A DNA stretch of 64,000 nt from Paenisporosarcina quisquiliarum (GCF_027563315.1 NZ_JAMKBJ010000012.1:24726-88725), one strand, 5' to 3'. Shown: positions 43,234-52,594, counted from the first letter of the stretch. Translations and numbers: made by a program. Notes: generated by a model not told the origin, from the letters alone.

Positions 43234-43980
43234 ATGTCAAAAAATCAGCGAATAAAAGAGATTGAAAAATTGCTAGAAGAATTAAAAGCGCAAGATGAAA
43301 TAGCGGTTACGCTAGAAAGTGTTCAGCCACGTTCATCGGGATTTGGGCAATCCGGCACACTTTTCAAGTCCATATGGAAACGAAAAATGCTGTGGTTCAT
43401 TACAGCATTAATCGTCCTCGTTGTTTCTGTTCCATTTATCACTTTATGGGCGATTAAAGGCAGTACATTCACAGAAAATAAAGGGGCTTTTTTGGTGCGA
43501 ATTCAAGCGATAAATGAACTCGCAACAGCAGAGGCTTACACGAAAGCTATAATTAAAAGACAGGACAATAAGATTTTTGGACAAGAAATCGGCCTCGACC
43601 TACTAGGGACGAAACGTCAGTTATTGGTCGTTATTCCTGGTTCAGTGAAAGCGGGCATTGATTTCTCAAAGGTTGAAGCGGAAGATATTGTACTTGATGA
43701 AGAAGCTAAAACAGCTACGCTAACATTGCCAAAAGCAGAATTTTTAGGTGGACCTGAAATGTTCTTCGATCAAGTCGAAGTGTTTTCAGCTGAAGGTTTG
43801 TTACGAGAAAAACCCGATATTGCCGAAGGTTACGAACTGGCAACTGAAGCGAAAGAAATGATAATGAAAGAAACGAAGGAACAAGGGGTGCTGCAACTGG
43901 CCGAAGAAAATGCCGCACGGTCGGTTTCTGAAATGTTTTCGTTGGTGGGGTATGATGTAACCGTCGAATTTGAGGAGTGA
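43234..43980 (+). CDS. DUF4230 family membrane-anchored protein
   Basis: 248 residues from ATG 43234, preceded by AGAGGAG. An N-terminal coiled coil ([14 protein letters not shown]), one transmembrane helix (about 50-75) and an outward domain with [23 protein letters not shown], then [13 protein letters not shown]. These match DUF4230, of unknown function. The stop overlaps the in-frame GTG of ung, so translation may be coupled. Confidence 0.82.
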   Translation: MSKNQRIKEIEKLLEELKAQDEIAVTLESVQPRSSGFGQSGTLFKSIWKRKMLWFITALIVLVVSVPFITLWAIKGSTFTENKGAFLVRIQAINELATAEAYTKAIIKRQDNKIFGQEIGLDLLGTKRQLLVVIPGSVKAGIDFSKVEAEDIVLDEEAKTATLTLPKAEFLGGPEMFFDQVEVFSAEGLLREKPDIAEGYELATEAKEMIMKETKEQGVLQLAEENAARSVSEMFSLVGYDVTVEFEE

Positions 43981-43982
43981 GT

Positions 43983-44660
43983 ATTCTGGATAAAAAGATA
44001 TTTGATAACGACTGGCAACAAGTTCTTGAAACTGAATTCGACAAACCGTACTACTTAAAACTACGCGAATTTTTAAAAGACCAATATGCACATGAAACCG
44101 TCTATCCGCCAATGGATGATCTATGGAGTGCATTCAAAGAAACTTCTTTTGAAGATGTGAAAGTAGTGATTGTCGGGCAGGATCCTTATCACGGTGCTGG
44201 ACAAGCACACGGCATGAGCTTTTCAGTCAAACCAGGAATCAAGCATCCGCCAAGTCTTCGAAATATGTTAAAAGAGCTCCAAGATGACATAGGTTGCGAG
44301 ATTCCTAAAGACGGTACGTTGACAAAATGGGCGAGCCAAGGCGTTTTCTTATTGAATACAGTCCTAACAGTGCGAGCAGGTGCTGCACATTCTCACAAAG
44401 GTCAAGGCTGGGAACTCTTTACAGATGAAGTCATCCGTAAACTTTCGGAGAGGGAAAAGCCTGTTGTATTCGTGTTATGGGGAAGACCTGCACAATTGAA
44501 ACGGAAGTTAATTGATACGTCCAGACATGCCATCATTGAATCCGTCCACCCAAGTCCTCTTAGTGCCCATCGGGGATTCTTTGGGAGTAAGCCGTATTCC
44601 AAAATAAATGAACAACTTTCACACTGGGGATTAGACCCGATAGACTTTTGTTTAAAGTAG
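43983..44660 (+). CDS. ung: Uracil-DNA glycosylase, start codon ambiguous (GTG 43977, ATT 43983 or CTG 43986)
   Basis: Family 1 UDG with the water-activating loop [49 protein letters not shown] and the minor-groove [11 protein letters not shown] loop. It removes uracil from DNA. The start is unclear: GAGGAG (43972-43977) overlaps GTG 43977, which would need coupling to the upstream stop, while ATT 43983 lies at ideal 5-nt spacing and CTG 43986 at 8 nt. From ATT the protein has 225 residues. ung-ywdI-ywdK order matches B. subtilis. Confidence 0.9.
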   Translation: MLDKKIFDNDWQQVLETEFDKPYYLKLREFLKDQYAHETVYPPMDDLWSAFKETSFEDVKVVIVGQDPYHGAGQAHGMSFSVKPGIKHPPSLRNMLKELQDDIGCEIPKDGTLTKWASQGVFLLNTVLTVRAGAAHSHKGQGWELFTDEVIRKLSEREKPVVFVLWGRPAQLKRKLIDTSRHAIIESVHPSPLSAHRGFFGSKPYSKINEQLSHWGLDPIDFCLK

Positions 44661-44716
44661 ATTTCATGGTAAAGTGTAGTCTGACAAGAACATCAGCAAA
44701 AGGAGAGTGACCTAAC

Positions 44717-45004
44717 GTGATTCCAATGAGTCGAGTTGTCACCGAAATCGAGAAACATGTCGCACTGGCAAAAGGTAGAGGTGACGAACAAAGCATCCGT
44801 GAATCCCTGGTCGCGATTCGAGCTTTATGTGATGTGGCATTAACTGAACAAACTGAAGTTAAGCAACAAGTCGTACCGATTCAATATGCACAACCCGTGC
44901 AACAAGTGCCCACGGTCCAACCAACTTCATCCATGCCATCCATCTCAGCTGGCGAGCGCATGAAAGAAGACGATGCGAACGGTGACTCGTTGTTTGATTT
45001 TTAA
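44717..45004 (+). CDS. ywdI: YwdI family protein (DUF5327)
   Basis: 95 residues: an N-terminal helical part (RVVTEIEKHVALAKGRGDEQSIRESLVAIRALCDVAL) and a Gln/Pro-rich low-complexity tail ending in an acidic LFDF. It matches the small YwdI family that follows ung in B. subtilis; the role is unknown. GTG 44717 follows AAAGGAGAGTG; ATG 44726 in the same frame is the alternative. Confidence 0.8.
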   Translation: MIPMSRVVTEIEKHVALAKGRGDEQSIRESLVAIRALCDVALTEQTEVKQQVVPIQYAQPVQQVPTVQPTSSMPSISAGERMKEDDANGDSLFDF

Positions 45005-45076
45005 TTTCTGAGCGTTTTTATAAGGAGTACGAAGAGCTAATTTAGCGGACTAACACATATGAAAGAAGGAATACTT

Positions 45077-45457
45077 ATGCCATTTTTTATCATAGCAGGT
45101 GCCATTAATGCGTTTTTGGCCGTTGCGTTTGGAGCTTTTGGTGCCCATGCACTGAAAGAAAAACTATCTGAAAAGTACTTAGCAATCTGGGAAACAGCAG
45201 TTCAATACCAGATGTATCATGCGATTGGACTAATCGTCATTGGAATTCTGATGAGCACAAATATCATTGGAAATGTGTCACAGCTTAGCTGGGCAGGCTA
45301 TTTAATGTTAGCTGGCATTGTGATTTTCTCTGGATCACTATATGTATTAAGCTTGAGTGGTATCGGTGTTTTGGGTGCCATCACACCAATCGGCGGCGTA
45401 GCATTCCTTGCAGCCTGGGTTCTTGTGATTGTCGCAGTAGTTAAACATATGAACTAA
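45077..45457 (+). CDS. ywdK: DUF423 family membrane protein (YwdK)
   Basis: 126 residues, four transmembrane helices. FGAFGAHALKEKLSEKYLAIWETAVQYQMYHAIGL is the DUF423 signature, followed by FSGSLYVLSLSGI and ITPIGGVAFLAAW. The function is unknown. ATG 45077 follows AAGGA by 7 nt. It keeps its B. subtilis place after ywdI. Confidence 0.88.
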   Translation: MPFFIIAGAINAFLAVAFGAFGAHALKEKLSEKYLAIWETAVQYQMYHAIGLIVIGILMSTNIIGNVSQLSWAGYLMLAGIVIFSGSLYVLSLSGIGVLGAITPIGGVAFLAAWVLVIVAVVKHMN

Positions 45458-45493
45458 AAAAGTGCGTCCTTCTAAACGAAGGGCGCTTTTTTG
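45456..45493 (+). terminator. Rho-independent terminator
   Basis: AAAAGTGCGTCCTTC pairs with GAAGGGCGCTTTT around TAAAC, followed by TT. Confidence 0.88.
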
Positions 45494-45560
45494 TTGGATA
45501 AAATATGTAACGAAAATACCGACGAAACGGTCTAATGTTTTAGAGATAGGGGGAAAAGCT

Positions 45561-46073
45561 TTGAAAAAAATCATCATCTTTACCACTTTAATCGTACTTC
45601 TTAGTGCATGCAGTCAAGCCAGTATTCAGGAACCGAAATTCGAAGATTTGAAAAATCATGTACATATTGTAAAAAGTGCTACCGATGAAGGTCTGTTCGT
45701 AAACCACACATCTTATCAATATAAAGAAAATGTAAAATTGAGAACCAAACAAGGAGATAAAATTGAACCATCTGATATTCAAGCAGGGAGCTTAATTGAA
45801 TATAAGGATACAGGAATGGTGATGGAGTCTTATCCGAGTCAGGGGACAATCAAGTCAGTTACTTTATATGACGATCAGCTTAGTAGGAAAATCGAAAAGG
45901 GAATTGCCCATTTCTTAACTGAAGATGCAAATAACGAAACGATCGGTTACAAACTTGTAGCACTTGAGAATGATTTGCTCACCATTGAGTTTACGGATTA
46001 CTTTGATACCGAAAAAGTTTATTCGGCCACAATTAATTTGGAGTCGTTGGAATTTGAAGTAACGCCACTTTAA
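45561..46073 (+). CDS. Lipoprotein of unknown function
   Basis: 170 residues from TTG 45561, preceded by TAGGGGGAAA. The signal peptide KKIIIFTTLIVLLSACSQ has a lipobox LSAC with the lipidated Cys at about residue 17. The exported domain has no family motif I know; it contains IVKSATDEGLFVNHTSYQY and KLRTKQGDKIEP. Monocistronic. Confidence 0.75.
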   Translation: MKKIIIFTTLIVLLSACSQASIQEPKFEDLKNHVHIVKSATDEGLFVNHTSYQYKENVKLRTKQGDKIEPSDIQAGSLIEYKDTGMVMESYPSQGTIKSVTLYDDQLSRKIEKGIAHFLTEDANNETIGYKLVALENDLLTIEFTDYFDTEKVYSATINLESLEFEVTPL

Positions 46074-46159
46074 AGGTAGAAAGATTCATCATTCGTTCAA
46101 ATAATCAATCCTTAAAATACCCATAAAATGGTATAATTGAATCAAAAAGTGGTGAGAAA

Positions 46160-47227
46160 ATGGTTGCAAAACGTCTATCGAGAAATCAAGTCATTCTGTT
46201 CACTTTCTTAGTGCTTATCTTGCTATCCAATTTCGCTTTATACCGAACACCTAGCATTCCGATTTCCATCAATGACGAGACCCAGTGGGTGGTTTTAGGC
46301 TCTCTGATCGACTTGGCCATTATTGCCCCGATTATTATCTTGTTTCTTACACGTCATAAAGGAATTACTTTGAAGAGATTTATTCCCTTAATGGCAATTG
46401 GATTAATTGCATCGAACTTTTTCATTCCTAAAATGTATTTTCAACATCTTCAAATCATTGCTTATATTGGTATTGCATACGAAATTATTCTATTTGGTAT
46501 GGAGCTTTTCCTGGTTGTGCTTTTGATTCGTCATATTTCTGCCATTCGAAGGGATACAAAAAATTCGGATTACCCATGGTTGTTTGCGTTTCCAGCGGCT
46601 GTTAAAAAGCGAGTGGGGGATCATGTTCTAATTCGAATTCTCATTTCTGAAATGATAATGCTGGTATATGCTTTCGGGTCTTGGCGAAACAAGCAGGTGG
46701 CCGAATCCAACTCTTTTACTCTTCATAAAAACTCGAGTGTGATTGCCTTTTACGCTATGCTCATCCATGCCATCGTTTTTGAATCTATCGGATTCCATTG
46801 GTTCCTTCACGAAAAATCATTTTTACTTTCCATCGTTCTGTTGATTTTGAATATCTACACCGTCGTGTATTTCATTGGAGAAATTCAAGCCATTCGTTTA
46901 AATCCATTACGTTTTCATAAAGATGGACTCTCGGTTTCCTTGGGATTGACGAAAAAAATCTTTATCCCTTATGTAGACATTAAGCAACATCAATGGGGTA
47001 AGGCGCTCATTCCATCGAAAGAAACACTTGAGTTCATCGCAAACGATCTGGAAAAACAACCGCCTCACGTCATTCTTACATTTTACAAACCACTTGAAGC
47101 AACCATGTTCATGGGGATGAAAAAAGAATTTACCCATGTGGCCATCCGGGTAGATGAGCCGGAGAGATTAAAATCCAAATTTGAAGAACAAATGGTGAAA
47201 TGGTCAGTTGAAAACCATCATGAATAA
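46160..47227 (+). CDS. Multi-pass membrane protein, Bacillus family often mislabelled as carotene monooxygenase
   Basis: 355 residues with about seven or eight transmembrane helices (1-250) and a soluble C-terminal part of about 100 residues (YVDIKQHQWGKALIPSKETLEFIA, THVAIRVDEPERL). FTLHKNSSVIAFYAMLIHAIVFESIGFHWFLHEKS is the conserved core. I recall similar B. cereus-group proteins named beta-carotene 15,15'-monooxygenase, but none of that enzyme's His ligands can be seen, so I do not adopt the name. GGTGAG precedes ATG 46160. Confidence 0.7.
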   Translation: MVAKRLSRNQVILFTFLVLILLSNFALYRTPSIPISINDETQWVVLGSLIDLAIIAPIIILFLTRHKGITLKRFIPLMAIGLIASNFFIPKMYFQHLQIIAYIGIAYEIILFGMELFLVVLLIRHISAIRRDTKNSDYPWLFAFPAAVKKRVGDHVLIRILISEMIMLVYAFGSWRNKQVAESNSFTLHKNSSVIAFYAMLIHAIVFESIGFHWFLHEKSFLLSIVLLILNIYTVVYFIGEIQAIRLNPLRFHKDGLSVSLGLTKKIFIPYVDIKQHQWGKALIPSKETLEFIANDLEKQPPHVILTFYKPLEATMFMGMKKEFTHVAIRVDEPERLKSKFEEQMVKWSVENHHE

Positions 47228-47229
47228 AC

Positions 47230-47273
47230 AAAAAAATGCCCTTCCAAGTTACAAAGTGGAAGGGCATTTTAAA
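47230..47273 (+). terminator. Bidirectional terminator
   Basis: AAAATGCCCTTCCA pairs with TGGAAGGGCATTTT around a 10-nt loop, T and A tracts on both sides. Confidence 0.9.
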
Positions 47274-47292
47274 ATGGTATGAACAATAAGTG

Positions 47293-47397
47293 CAAAGTTG
47301 GAAAATACGCACGCAAAGTAGGAAATATCATGTCCCAAGTTGAGTGAAATTCATCCCAAGTTGGAAACGAGACGTCCTAGGTTGGTTGCCTAATCCC
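47293..47397 (+). repeat. 21-bp tandem array with core CCAAGTTGGAAA
   Basis: Units start at 47293, 47314, 47335, 47356 and 47377, all exactly 21 bp apart, with a partial sixth near 47396. Cores read CAAAGTTGGAAA, CAAAGTAGGAAA, CCAAGTTGAGTG, CCAAGTTGGAAA and CTAGGTTGG. It fills the convergent interval between a membrane-protein gene and gerQ. Confidence 0.88.
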
Positions 47398-47414
47398 AAT
47401 TTCTTTCACCGGTG

Positions 47415-47756
47415 TTAAAAGTAATTAATTTCTTCATCAAACGTTACATAATCCAAATAAATCAATGGAATCAAATAACGTTTTCCGGTACCTGGCTCAC
47501 TGACAATCAAATGATCGCGGCCCGCTGCTTCGATGATGCCTTTTACTACTTTAGCGTTCCATTCACGGTTGTTCTCAAACGTTAAATAGACAGTCGCAAG
47601 CTTGCCTTTGTTTAAGCGTAAGATGTTTTCAATGTAGGATTCTTCACCACCTGGTGGGCGTCCACTTGCAGGAATTTGTGGAGGCAGCATTTGTTGTGGC
47701 TGTTGTGGCTGTTGCATTTGTTGTGCATAAGCAGGGTTCCAATAATATTGTACCAA
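47415..47756 (-). CDS. gerQ: Spore coat protein GerQ
   Basis: 113 residues. A Gln/Pro-rich N-terminus (YYWNPAYAQQMQQPQQPQQ) is followed by the conserved domain SYIENILRLNKGKLATVYLTF, GIIEAAGRDHLIVSEPGTGKRYLIP and YLDYVTFDEEINY. GerQ is cross-linked into the spore coat by transglutaminase and is needed for CwlJ localisation and Ca-dipicolinate germination. It is 18 bp downstream of cwlJ, in one operon. Confidence 0.93.
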   Translation of the reverse strand: MVQYYWNPAYAQQMQQPQQPQQMLPPQIPASGRPPGGEESYIENILRLNKGKLATVYLTFENNREWNAKVVKGIIEAAGRDHLIVSEPGTGKRYLIPLIYLDYVTFDEEINYF

Positions 47757-47774
47757 GAAATCATCCTTTCCAAA

Positions 47775-48194
47775 TTAGAGGTTTGGGCAATCTTGGCTAC
47801 TCGGCGCAAAGAAACAATGCGACTTGTAGCGACCTGTGTTCGGTTGGTTATACCATGTGGCAGGACAACCTCCCGGAGGTTCGAAAAACCATAACGAGCG
47901 TGTGCCTGGGTCAAAACGTTCACCAGCGATTACGCGACGGGCAAGTGCCTTGTCTTGTTCACGGGCACGTTGATAGAAATAAGATTTGGTTGTCGCTTCA
48001 AATCCACCAGGGCTTTGAAAAACCATTTGCTGCACGTTGCGAATATTCTTGAAATCAAGACACGCCGCACGTACTCGATTCACACCGACATTTCCAACCA
48101 AAAGCATTCCTTGCTTCCCATCACCTTCAGCCTCAGCACGCATTAATCGAGCAAGCGTTTCGATATCTTTTTCAGTTGCGCGGATTACCGCCAC
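47775..48194 (-). CDS. cwlJ: Spore cortex-lytic enzyme CwlJ
   Basis: 139 residues from GTG 48194, which follows GAGGAGG by 7 nt; the longer in-frame ATG 48260 lacks a site. The hydrolase_2 (SleB/CwlJ) domain has ARLMRAEAEGDGKQGMLLVGNVGVNR with the catalytic Glu region, VVFQSPGGF-like and SLWFFEPPGGCPATWY. There is no signal peptide, as expected of CwlJ. It degrades cortex peptidoglycan during germination and needs GerQ, encoded next. Confidence 0.92.
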   Translation of the reverse strand: MAVIRATEKDIETLARLMRAEAEGDGKQGMLLVGNVGVNRVRAACLDFKNIRNVQQMVFQSPGGFEATTKSYFYQRAREQDKALARRVIAGERFDPGTRSLWFFEPPGGCPATWYNQPNTGRYKSHCFFAPSSQDCPNL

Positions 48195-48319
48195 AGCACA
48201 ACCTCCTCGCAATTTAATATACGTATCAACAGGAATTTTAGAACAAAAAAGACTACGCATTTTTGCGTAATCTCCAGCTTTGTCTTAAAAGTATGGTTAA
48301 ACCGTAGTTTTTAGAGTCC

Positions 48320-48412
48320 ACGTAGGAAAAAATGGGGGTGACGTAGGAAAATCAAGGGTCCACGTAGGAAAAATCGAGGTTGACGTAGGAAAAATCAGGC
48401 TTGACATAGGAA
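48320..48412 (-). repeat. 21-bp tandem array, TTCCTACGT family, copy 2 (reverse orientation)
   Basis: ACGTAGGAA occurs at 48320, 48341, 48362 and 48383 and ACATAGGAA at 48404, all exactly 21 bp apart. It lies between the cwlJ start and hemQ end, the only array of this family between two co-oriented - strand genes. Confidence 0.9.
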
Positions 48413-48459
48413 TCAGCTTCACGATAAAGACTCTCGTTGTGACCTGTCAGCTAGAATTC

Positions 48460-48493
48460 AATAAAAAAGGCCACGCATTTATGCGCAGCCTTG
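48460..48493 (-). terminator. Terminator of hemQ
   Basis: On the - strand AAGGCTGCGCAT pairs with ATGCGTGGCCTT, followed by TTTT. Confidence 0.85.
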
Positions 48494-48497
48494 TATT

Positions 48498-49247
48498 TTA
48501 TACAGTTAAGAATTCAGTTGTTTTGTCTGCATCCAGTAATGTTCCTACGAAGAATGAGCCAAACTCACCAAAACGTGCACTTACTTCATCAAAGCGCATT
48601 TCGTAAATTAATTTCTTAAATTGAAGTACGTCATCAGAGAATAACGTAACGCCCCATTCAAAATCGTCAAATCCGATAGACCCACTGATAATTTGCTTCA
48701 CTTTACCAGCGTATCCGCGGCCAATCATACCATGGCTGCGCATCATTGATTTACGATCTTCCATCGAAAGCATATACCAGTTGTCATTGCCTTCACGACG
48801 CTTGTCCATAGGGTAGAAACAAACATATTGCGAACGTGGAAGTTCAGGGTATAGACGACTGCGAACATGCGGGTTTTGATATGGATCTTCATTCGATTCG
48901 CCAGCCAAGTAGTTTGAAAGCTCCACAACAGAAACGTATGAATACGAAGGAACTGTGTATTCAGCAATCGTTAATTTGTTGAACTTCGCTTCAATTTGTT
49001 GAAGCTCATCCATTGTTTCACGCAATGTCATCAGCATGAAATCTGCTTTTTGGCCAATAACTGTATAGAAAGCATGGCTACCAGTTTTCGCTTCATGTGC
49101 CACATTCAATTCTTCTAAAAATCCTAAAAATTCATTTACAGCTGCTGTACGTTCCTCAGCAGAAATTTGTTTCCAAGAAGTCCAATCCATTGTACGGAAA
49201 TCATGTAATGCGTACCAACCATCTAAAGTTTGTGCTGCTTCATTCAT
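48498..49247 (-). CDS. hemQ: Coproheme decarboxylase HemQ (YwfI)
   Basis: 249 residues of the chlorite-dismutase-like fold. Tyr145 ([10 protein letters not shown]) and the proximal His172 ([10 protein letters not shown]) sit at the positions known for Firmicute Hem[15 protein letters not shown] is also conserved. It converts coproheme to heme b with peroxide, the last step of the coproporphyrin-dependent pathway. It is divergent from pta, the same neighbour as in B. subtilis. Confidence 0.95.
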   Translation of the reverse strand: MNEAAQTLDGWYALHDFRTMDWTSWKQISAEERTAAVNEFLGFLEELNVAHEAKTGSHAFYTVIGQKADFMLMTLRETMDELQQIEAKFNKLTIAEYTVPSYSYVSVVELSNYLAGESNEDPYQNPHVRSRLYPELPRSQYVCFYPMDKRREGNDNWYMLSMEDRKSMMRSHGMIGRGYAGKVKQIISGSIGFDDFEWGVTLFSDDVLQFKKLIYEMRFDEVSARFGEFGSFFVGTLLDADKTTEFLTV

Positions 49248-49367
49248 GTATGGGACACTCCTTCATCTAATTAAATATTCAAGATAAGTTTAGCATAAAG
49301 CCTGGAAGAAACCTACATTGTCACCATTCGTACATGATGAGATATGACAAATTCGTGTTATTATGAA

Positions 49368-49484
49368 GAAAAGCGGAAAGCGCCAATCTAGTCTGACGCC
49401 GGCGCTGGAAGGCTCGATGCGAAAGTCCGCTTTCGTAAGAGAGACTGAAGCTTAGGTGCAGGCTGGCGCTTGTAGCTAGACATC
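49368..49484 (+). repeat. Dispersed repeat element with GCGCC/GGCGC arms
   Basis: AAAAGCGGAAAGCGCC and TCTAGTCTGACGCCGGCGC at the left face GGCTGGCGCTTGTAGCTAGAC at the right, with GATGCGAAAGTCCGCTTTCG in the middle. This matches a GC-rich interspersed repeat common in Bacillus and relatives. It fills most of the 340-bp divergent hemQ-pta gap. Confidence 0.7.
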
Positions 49485-49587
49485 AAGAAAAGCGAAGAAG
49501 CCCAAGATAGCTCATCACCATAAAAGAATGCACACAATTAACCAAACCATAAAACAACCTAAAGATACCGAAAGGATGGAATGCATC

Positions 49588-50571
49588 GTGACGAACTTAT
49601 TTGATGAAATCAAACAAACCATTACCGACAAGCAAATTAAAATAGTATTGCCTGAAGGAACGGACGAGCGTGTTCTCCAAGCGGCAATTAAATTGCATAA
49701 CGAAGGTATTGTGACACCGATTTTAGTTGGTTCACAGGATTTTGTAAAAGTAGCGGCAACACAAGCTGGGATTGATTTAACAGGAATCGAAGTGATTGAT
49801 CCTGTACATTTCGAGCAACTGGACAATCTTATTGATAAATATGTAGAACGCCGCAATGGGAAATCTTCACCAGAGCAAGCACGCATTCAATTAAAAGACG
49901 TCAATACATTTGGGACGATGCTTGTTTACACAGGTTATGCGCACGGCTTGGTAAGTGGTGCAGCTCATACAACCGCTGATACGGTACGTCCTGCATTACA
50001 AATTATCAAAACGAAACCTGGTGTGTCTAAAACAAGTGGAGCCTTTATTATGGTGCGTGGAGACGAACGTTACGTCTTTGCTGACTGTGCCATAACGATC
50101 GCCCCAACAAGTGAAGATTTGGCCGAAATCGCAGTGGAAAGTGCAAAAACGGCAAAAGCATTCGGAATTGAGCCGAAAGTAGCGATGCTGTCATTTTCAA
50201 CAAAAGGATCTGCCGTTTCACCTGAAACCTTGAAAGTTGTGGAAGCGACGAAGCTAGCACAGGAAAAAGCGCCATCAGTCAACATTGATGGTGAATTTCA
50301 GTTTGACGCTGCATTTGTTCCAACTGTTGCGAAGAAGAAAGCACCGGGTTCAAGTATTCAAGGTGATGCAAACGTCTTCGTTTTCCCTTCACTTGAAGCA
50401 GGAAACATTGGCTACAAATTAGCGGAAAGACTTGGCGGATTTGAAGCAATCGGACCGATATTACAAGGGTTGAACATGCCAGTGAATGACTTGTCACGCG
50501 GCTGTTCGGCAGAAGATGTGTATAAATTAGTATTAATGACCGCAGCTCAAAGCGTGATGGCAGGAGAGTAA
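49588..50571 (+). CDS. pta: Phosphate acetyltransferase
   Basis: 327 residues. Full PTA_PTB domain: LPEGTDERVLQAA, NTFGTMLVYTGYAHGLVSGAAHTTADTVRPALQ, GEFQFDAAFVP and KAPGSSIQGDANVFVFPSLEAGNIGYKLAERLGG. It interconverts acetyl-CoA and acetyl phosphate in the Pta-AckA overflow pathway. GTG 49588 is chosen by the expected N-terminus (TNLFDEIKQ) and AAAGGA 11 nt upstream; ATG 49576 overlaps that site. lipL follows 2 bp after the stop. Confidence 0.95.
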   Translation: MTNLFDEIKQTITDKQIKIVLPEGTDERVLQAAIKLHNEGIVTPILVGSQDFVKVAATQAGIDLTGIEVIDPVHFEQLDNLIDKYVERRNGKSSPEQARIQLKDVNTFGTMLVYTGYAHGLVSGAAHTTADTVRPALQIIKTKPGVSKTSGAFIMVRGDERYVFADCAITIAPTSEDLAEIAVESAKTAKAFGIEPKVAMLSFSTKGSAVSPETLKVVEATKLAQEKAPSVNIDGEFQFDAAFVPTVAKKKAPGSSIQGDANVFVFPSLEAGNIGYKLAERLGGFEAIGPILQGLNMPVNDLSRGCSAEDVYKLVLMTAAQSVMAGE

Positions 50572-50573
50572 AA

Positions 50574-51422
50574 ATGTCCGGGTTTAATGATTTATTTGTA
50601 AATAAAGAATGGCGGTTTTGGGATCAGTCCATGAGCGGCCGTTCGAGATCCGCTTTAGAATCTTTTGCTGCCGACGATTTACTATGTGAACGGGTCGGAA
50701 AAGGGGAGTCTCTCCCGACGATCCGCACATGGGTGCACGAAAACACAGTCGTTCTCGGCATACAAGATCATCGTCTTCCTCATATAGGAGATGGACGAGA
50801 CATCTTGCAGGCACATGGATACCAATCGATTGTTCGAAATTCAGGTGGACTTGCCGTCGTTTTGGACAGTGGCGTACTGAATATTTCCATCGTCGTTTCC
50901 GAACAAAATAGTTCAATTGATATTAATGCCGGTTATGACATCATGGTCGAATTCGTCCGTCACCTGTTTCCACAAATCGCGGATTCAATCGAAGCTTATG
51001 AGATTGTCGGTTCGTACTGTCCAGGCTCCTATGATTTAAGTGTGGGGGGTAAGAAGTTTGCGGGCATCTCCCAAAGACGCTTGCGAAATGGGATTGCAGT
51101 CCAAATCTATCTATGTATTGAAGGCAGTGGAGCTGAGCGGGCGGCTTTAATACGAGACTTCTATGAAGCCGGATTGAAGGAAGAACAAACAAAATTTGCC
51201 TATCCGGTAATTGTGCCAGAAGTGATGGCTTCCGTCAGCGAAATTATCGGAGAAAATGTAACAGTTCAGGACACCGTGATTCATGCGCAACGATTGATGA
51301 ACCATTTAATGCAAAATGTGCACATGCAATCCTTGCAGCCGGAAGAAACCGATTTATATATGTACTACTTGACCCGTGTCGTTGAACGCAATCAAAAAAT
51401 GCTATCGAAAATAGAGGCATAA
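50574..51422 (+). CDS. lipL: Octanoyl-[GcvH]:protein N-octanoyltransferase LipL
   Basis: 282 residues of the LplA/LipB fold. VRNSGGLAVVLDSGVLNIS and GSYCPGSYDLSVGGKKFAGISQRR carry the nucleophilic Cys (about 149) and the lysine that binds the octanoyl chain. It moves octanoyl from GcvH to E2 subunits in Bacillus-type lipoate synthesis. Co-transcribed with pta. Confidence 0.93.
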   Translation: MSGFNDLFVNKEWRFWDQSMSGRSRSALESFAADDLLCERVGKGESLPTIRTWVHENTVVLGIQDHRLPHIGDGRDILQAHGYQSIVRNSGGLAVVLDSGVLNISIVVSEQNSSIDINAGYDIMVEFVRHLFPQIADSIEAYEIVGSYCPGSYDLSVGGKKFAGISQRRLRNGIAVQIYLCIEGSGAERAALIRDFYEAGLKEEQTKFAYPVIVPEVMASVSEIIGENVTVQDTVIHAQRLMNHLMQNVHMQSLQPEETDLYMYYLTRVVERNQKMLSKIEA

Positions 51423-51429
51423 GCTACGT

Positions 51430-51461
51430 CCACGACATCCTGTTGTCGTGGATTTTTTTAA
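51430..51461 (+). terminator. Rho-independent terminator
   Basis: TCCACGAC pairs with GTCGTGGA around ATCCTGTT, followed by seven T. Confidence 0.9.
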
Positions 51462-51481
51462 TGATTGAGATTAGAACAAGT

Positions 51482-51510
51482 AAAACCGCCAATCAGTTGA
51501 TTGGCGGTTC
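51482..51510 (-). terminator. Terminator of rsfA
   Basis: AACCGCCAATC pairs with GATTGGCGGTT around a 4-nt loop; on the - strand it is followed by TTAC and sits at the very end of the gene. Confidence 0.75.
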
Positions 51511-52125
51511 TTTTGCTACTAAGTTACCATTGCGTTCCATTTGGAATACAGGTGAGATATTTTCAGCGTCATCATTCAATGTCACTAAACGGCGAGCGCG
51601 GTTCATGATATGAACGAACTGTTCGTAATCTTCGCGAATCGTAGCGTTTTCGTTTTCCAATCTCGCAATATCACGTTCAAGCTGTTTAATTTTTTCTTGA
51701 GAATGAGATAGTAGTGCACGCCAGCGATGAGATTCACCTTCACCAGTACCGTTTTGTTGTAAACGTAATAAGTAAGCGATGACCACATCAAGTGATAGAG
51801 CGGATAAAGGAATTTGGACGCGTTCTTGTGGCTGCTCTTCACTGCCTACGAGAAACAGAGATTGTCCTCTGCGACGATATTCTTTTCCAAGTACGCGCAT
51901 TTTTTGCTTGCGATCTTTTTTCGCTTCACGCAAATCTTTCTCGTATTCTCTTCTTACAACTGCATTCCAGCGAAACCCACATGCAGCCGCCGTACGATTT
52001 AACGCATCTCCTGCTTCTTCAAATGCATTTAGTTGCGTACTCCCTTCGCGAACGTGTCGCAACACGGTTTCTGCCAACAATTCATCATTTTCATCTAACC
52101 AAGCATCTTGTCTAATTTTTACCAT
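51493..52125 (-). CDS. rsfA: Prespore-specific transcription factor RsfA
   Basis: 210 residues. An N-terminal Myb/SANT-like domain ([42 protein letters not shown]), a basic linker, and a C-terminal coiled coil ([22 protein letters not shown]). This is the RsfA/YwfN architecture. In B. subtilis RsfA tunes sigma-F genes in the forespore. GGGAGGG precedes ATG 52125. Its place between lipL and ywfO is conserved. Confidence 0.9.
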   Translation of the reverse strand: MVKIRQDAWLDENDELLAETVLRHVREGSTQLNAFEEAGDALNRTAAACGFRWNAVVRREYEKDLREAKKDRKQKMRVLGKEYRRRGQSLFLVGSEEQPQERVQIPLSALSLDVVIAYLLRLQQNGTGEGESHRWRALLSHSQEKIKQLERDIARLENENATIREDYEQFVHIMNRARRLVTLNDDAENISPVFQMERNGNLVAKEPPIN

Positions 52126-52290
52126 ACATGTCCCTCCCGAAATGTTAATAGTTTTGATGTTCTACCTCAAGCTTGTACAAGATTCACAGGTTTTATTCAC
52201 TCAACCTTTTGATACACTTGAATCACGATGGAAAAATAAGATACAATGACCTGTAGACTTTTACTTCAAATAAGAAAGGGTTGTTGACAA

Positions 52291-52515
52291 ATGGCAAACG
52301 AATTCAGAGTTTGCGATGATTGTCAGGCCGTGAATTTAAAAACATTAATTCCTAAGTTAAAAGAAATCGATCCTAGTGCATCGATTGATATTGCGTGTCA
52401 GTCTTATTGCGGTCCAGGACGTAAAAAAACGTTCGCTTTTGTAAATAACCGACCTGTAGCAGCGCTTTCTGAAGAAGAATTAATGGAAAAAGTACGCGCC
52501 AAGCTAAAGGCATAA
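52291..52515 (+). CDS. DUF1450 (YuzB-like) family protein
   Basis: 74 residues. [16 protein letters not shown] and [23 protein letters not shown] hold four Cys residues in a CxxC and CxxxC pattern typical of DUF1450, possibly a metal or iron-sulphur site; the role is unknown. AAAGGG precedes the ATG at about 10 nt. It is not in this place in B. subtilis. Confidence 0.85.
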   Translation: MANEFRVCDDCQAVNLKTLIPKLKEIDPSASIDIACQSYCGPGRKKTFAFVNNRPVAALSEEELMEKVRAKLKA

Positions 52516-52564
52516 TCTCGCGAATGCAATCTTTTAAATTTTAAATATAGATCTTCATACTTTC

Positions 52565-52594
52565 GCCGCCTTTCCTGAAGGAGGCTTTTTCTTT
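52565..52594 (+). terminator. Probable terminator after the DUF1450 gene
   Basis: GCCGCCTTTC pairs imperfectly with GAAGGAGGC around CT, followed by TTTTTC. Confidence 0.55.

Noticed and set aside
46160..47227. Beta-carotene monooxygenase name used for similar proteins
   Set aside because: It is a multi-pass membrane protein with none of the enzyme's iron-binding His pattern.
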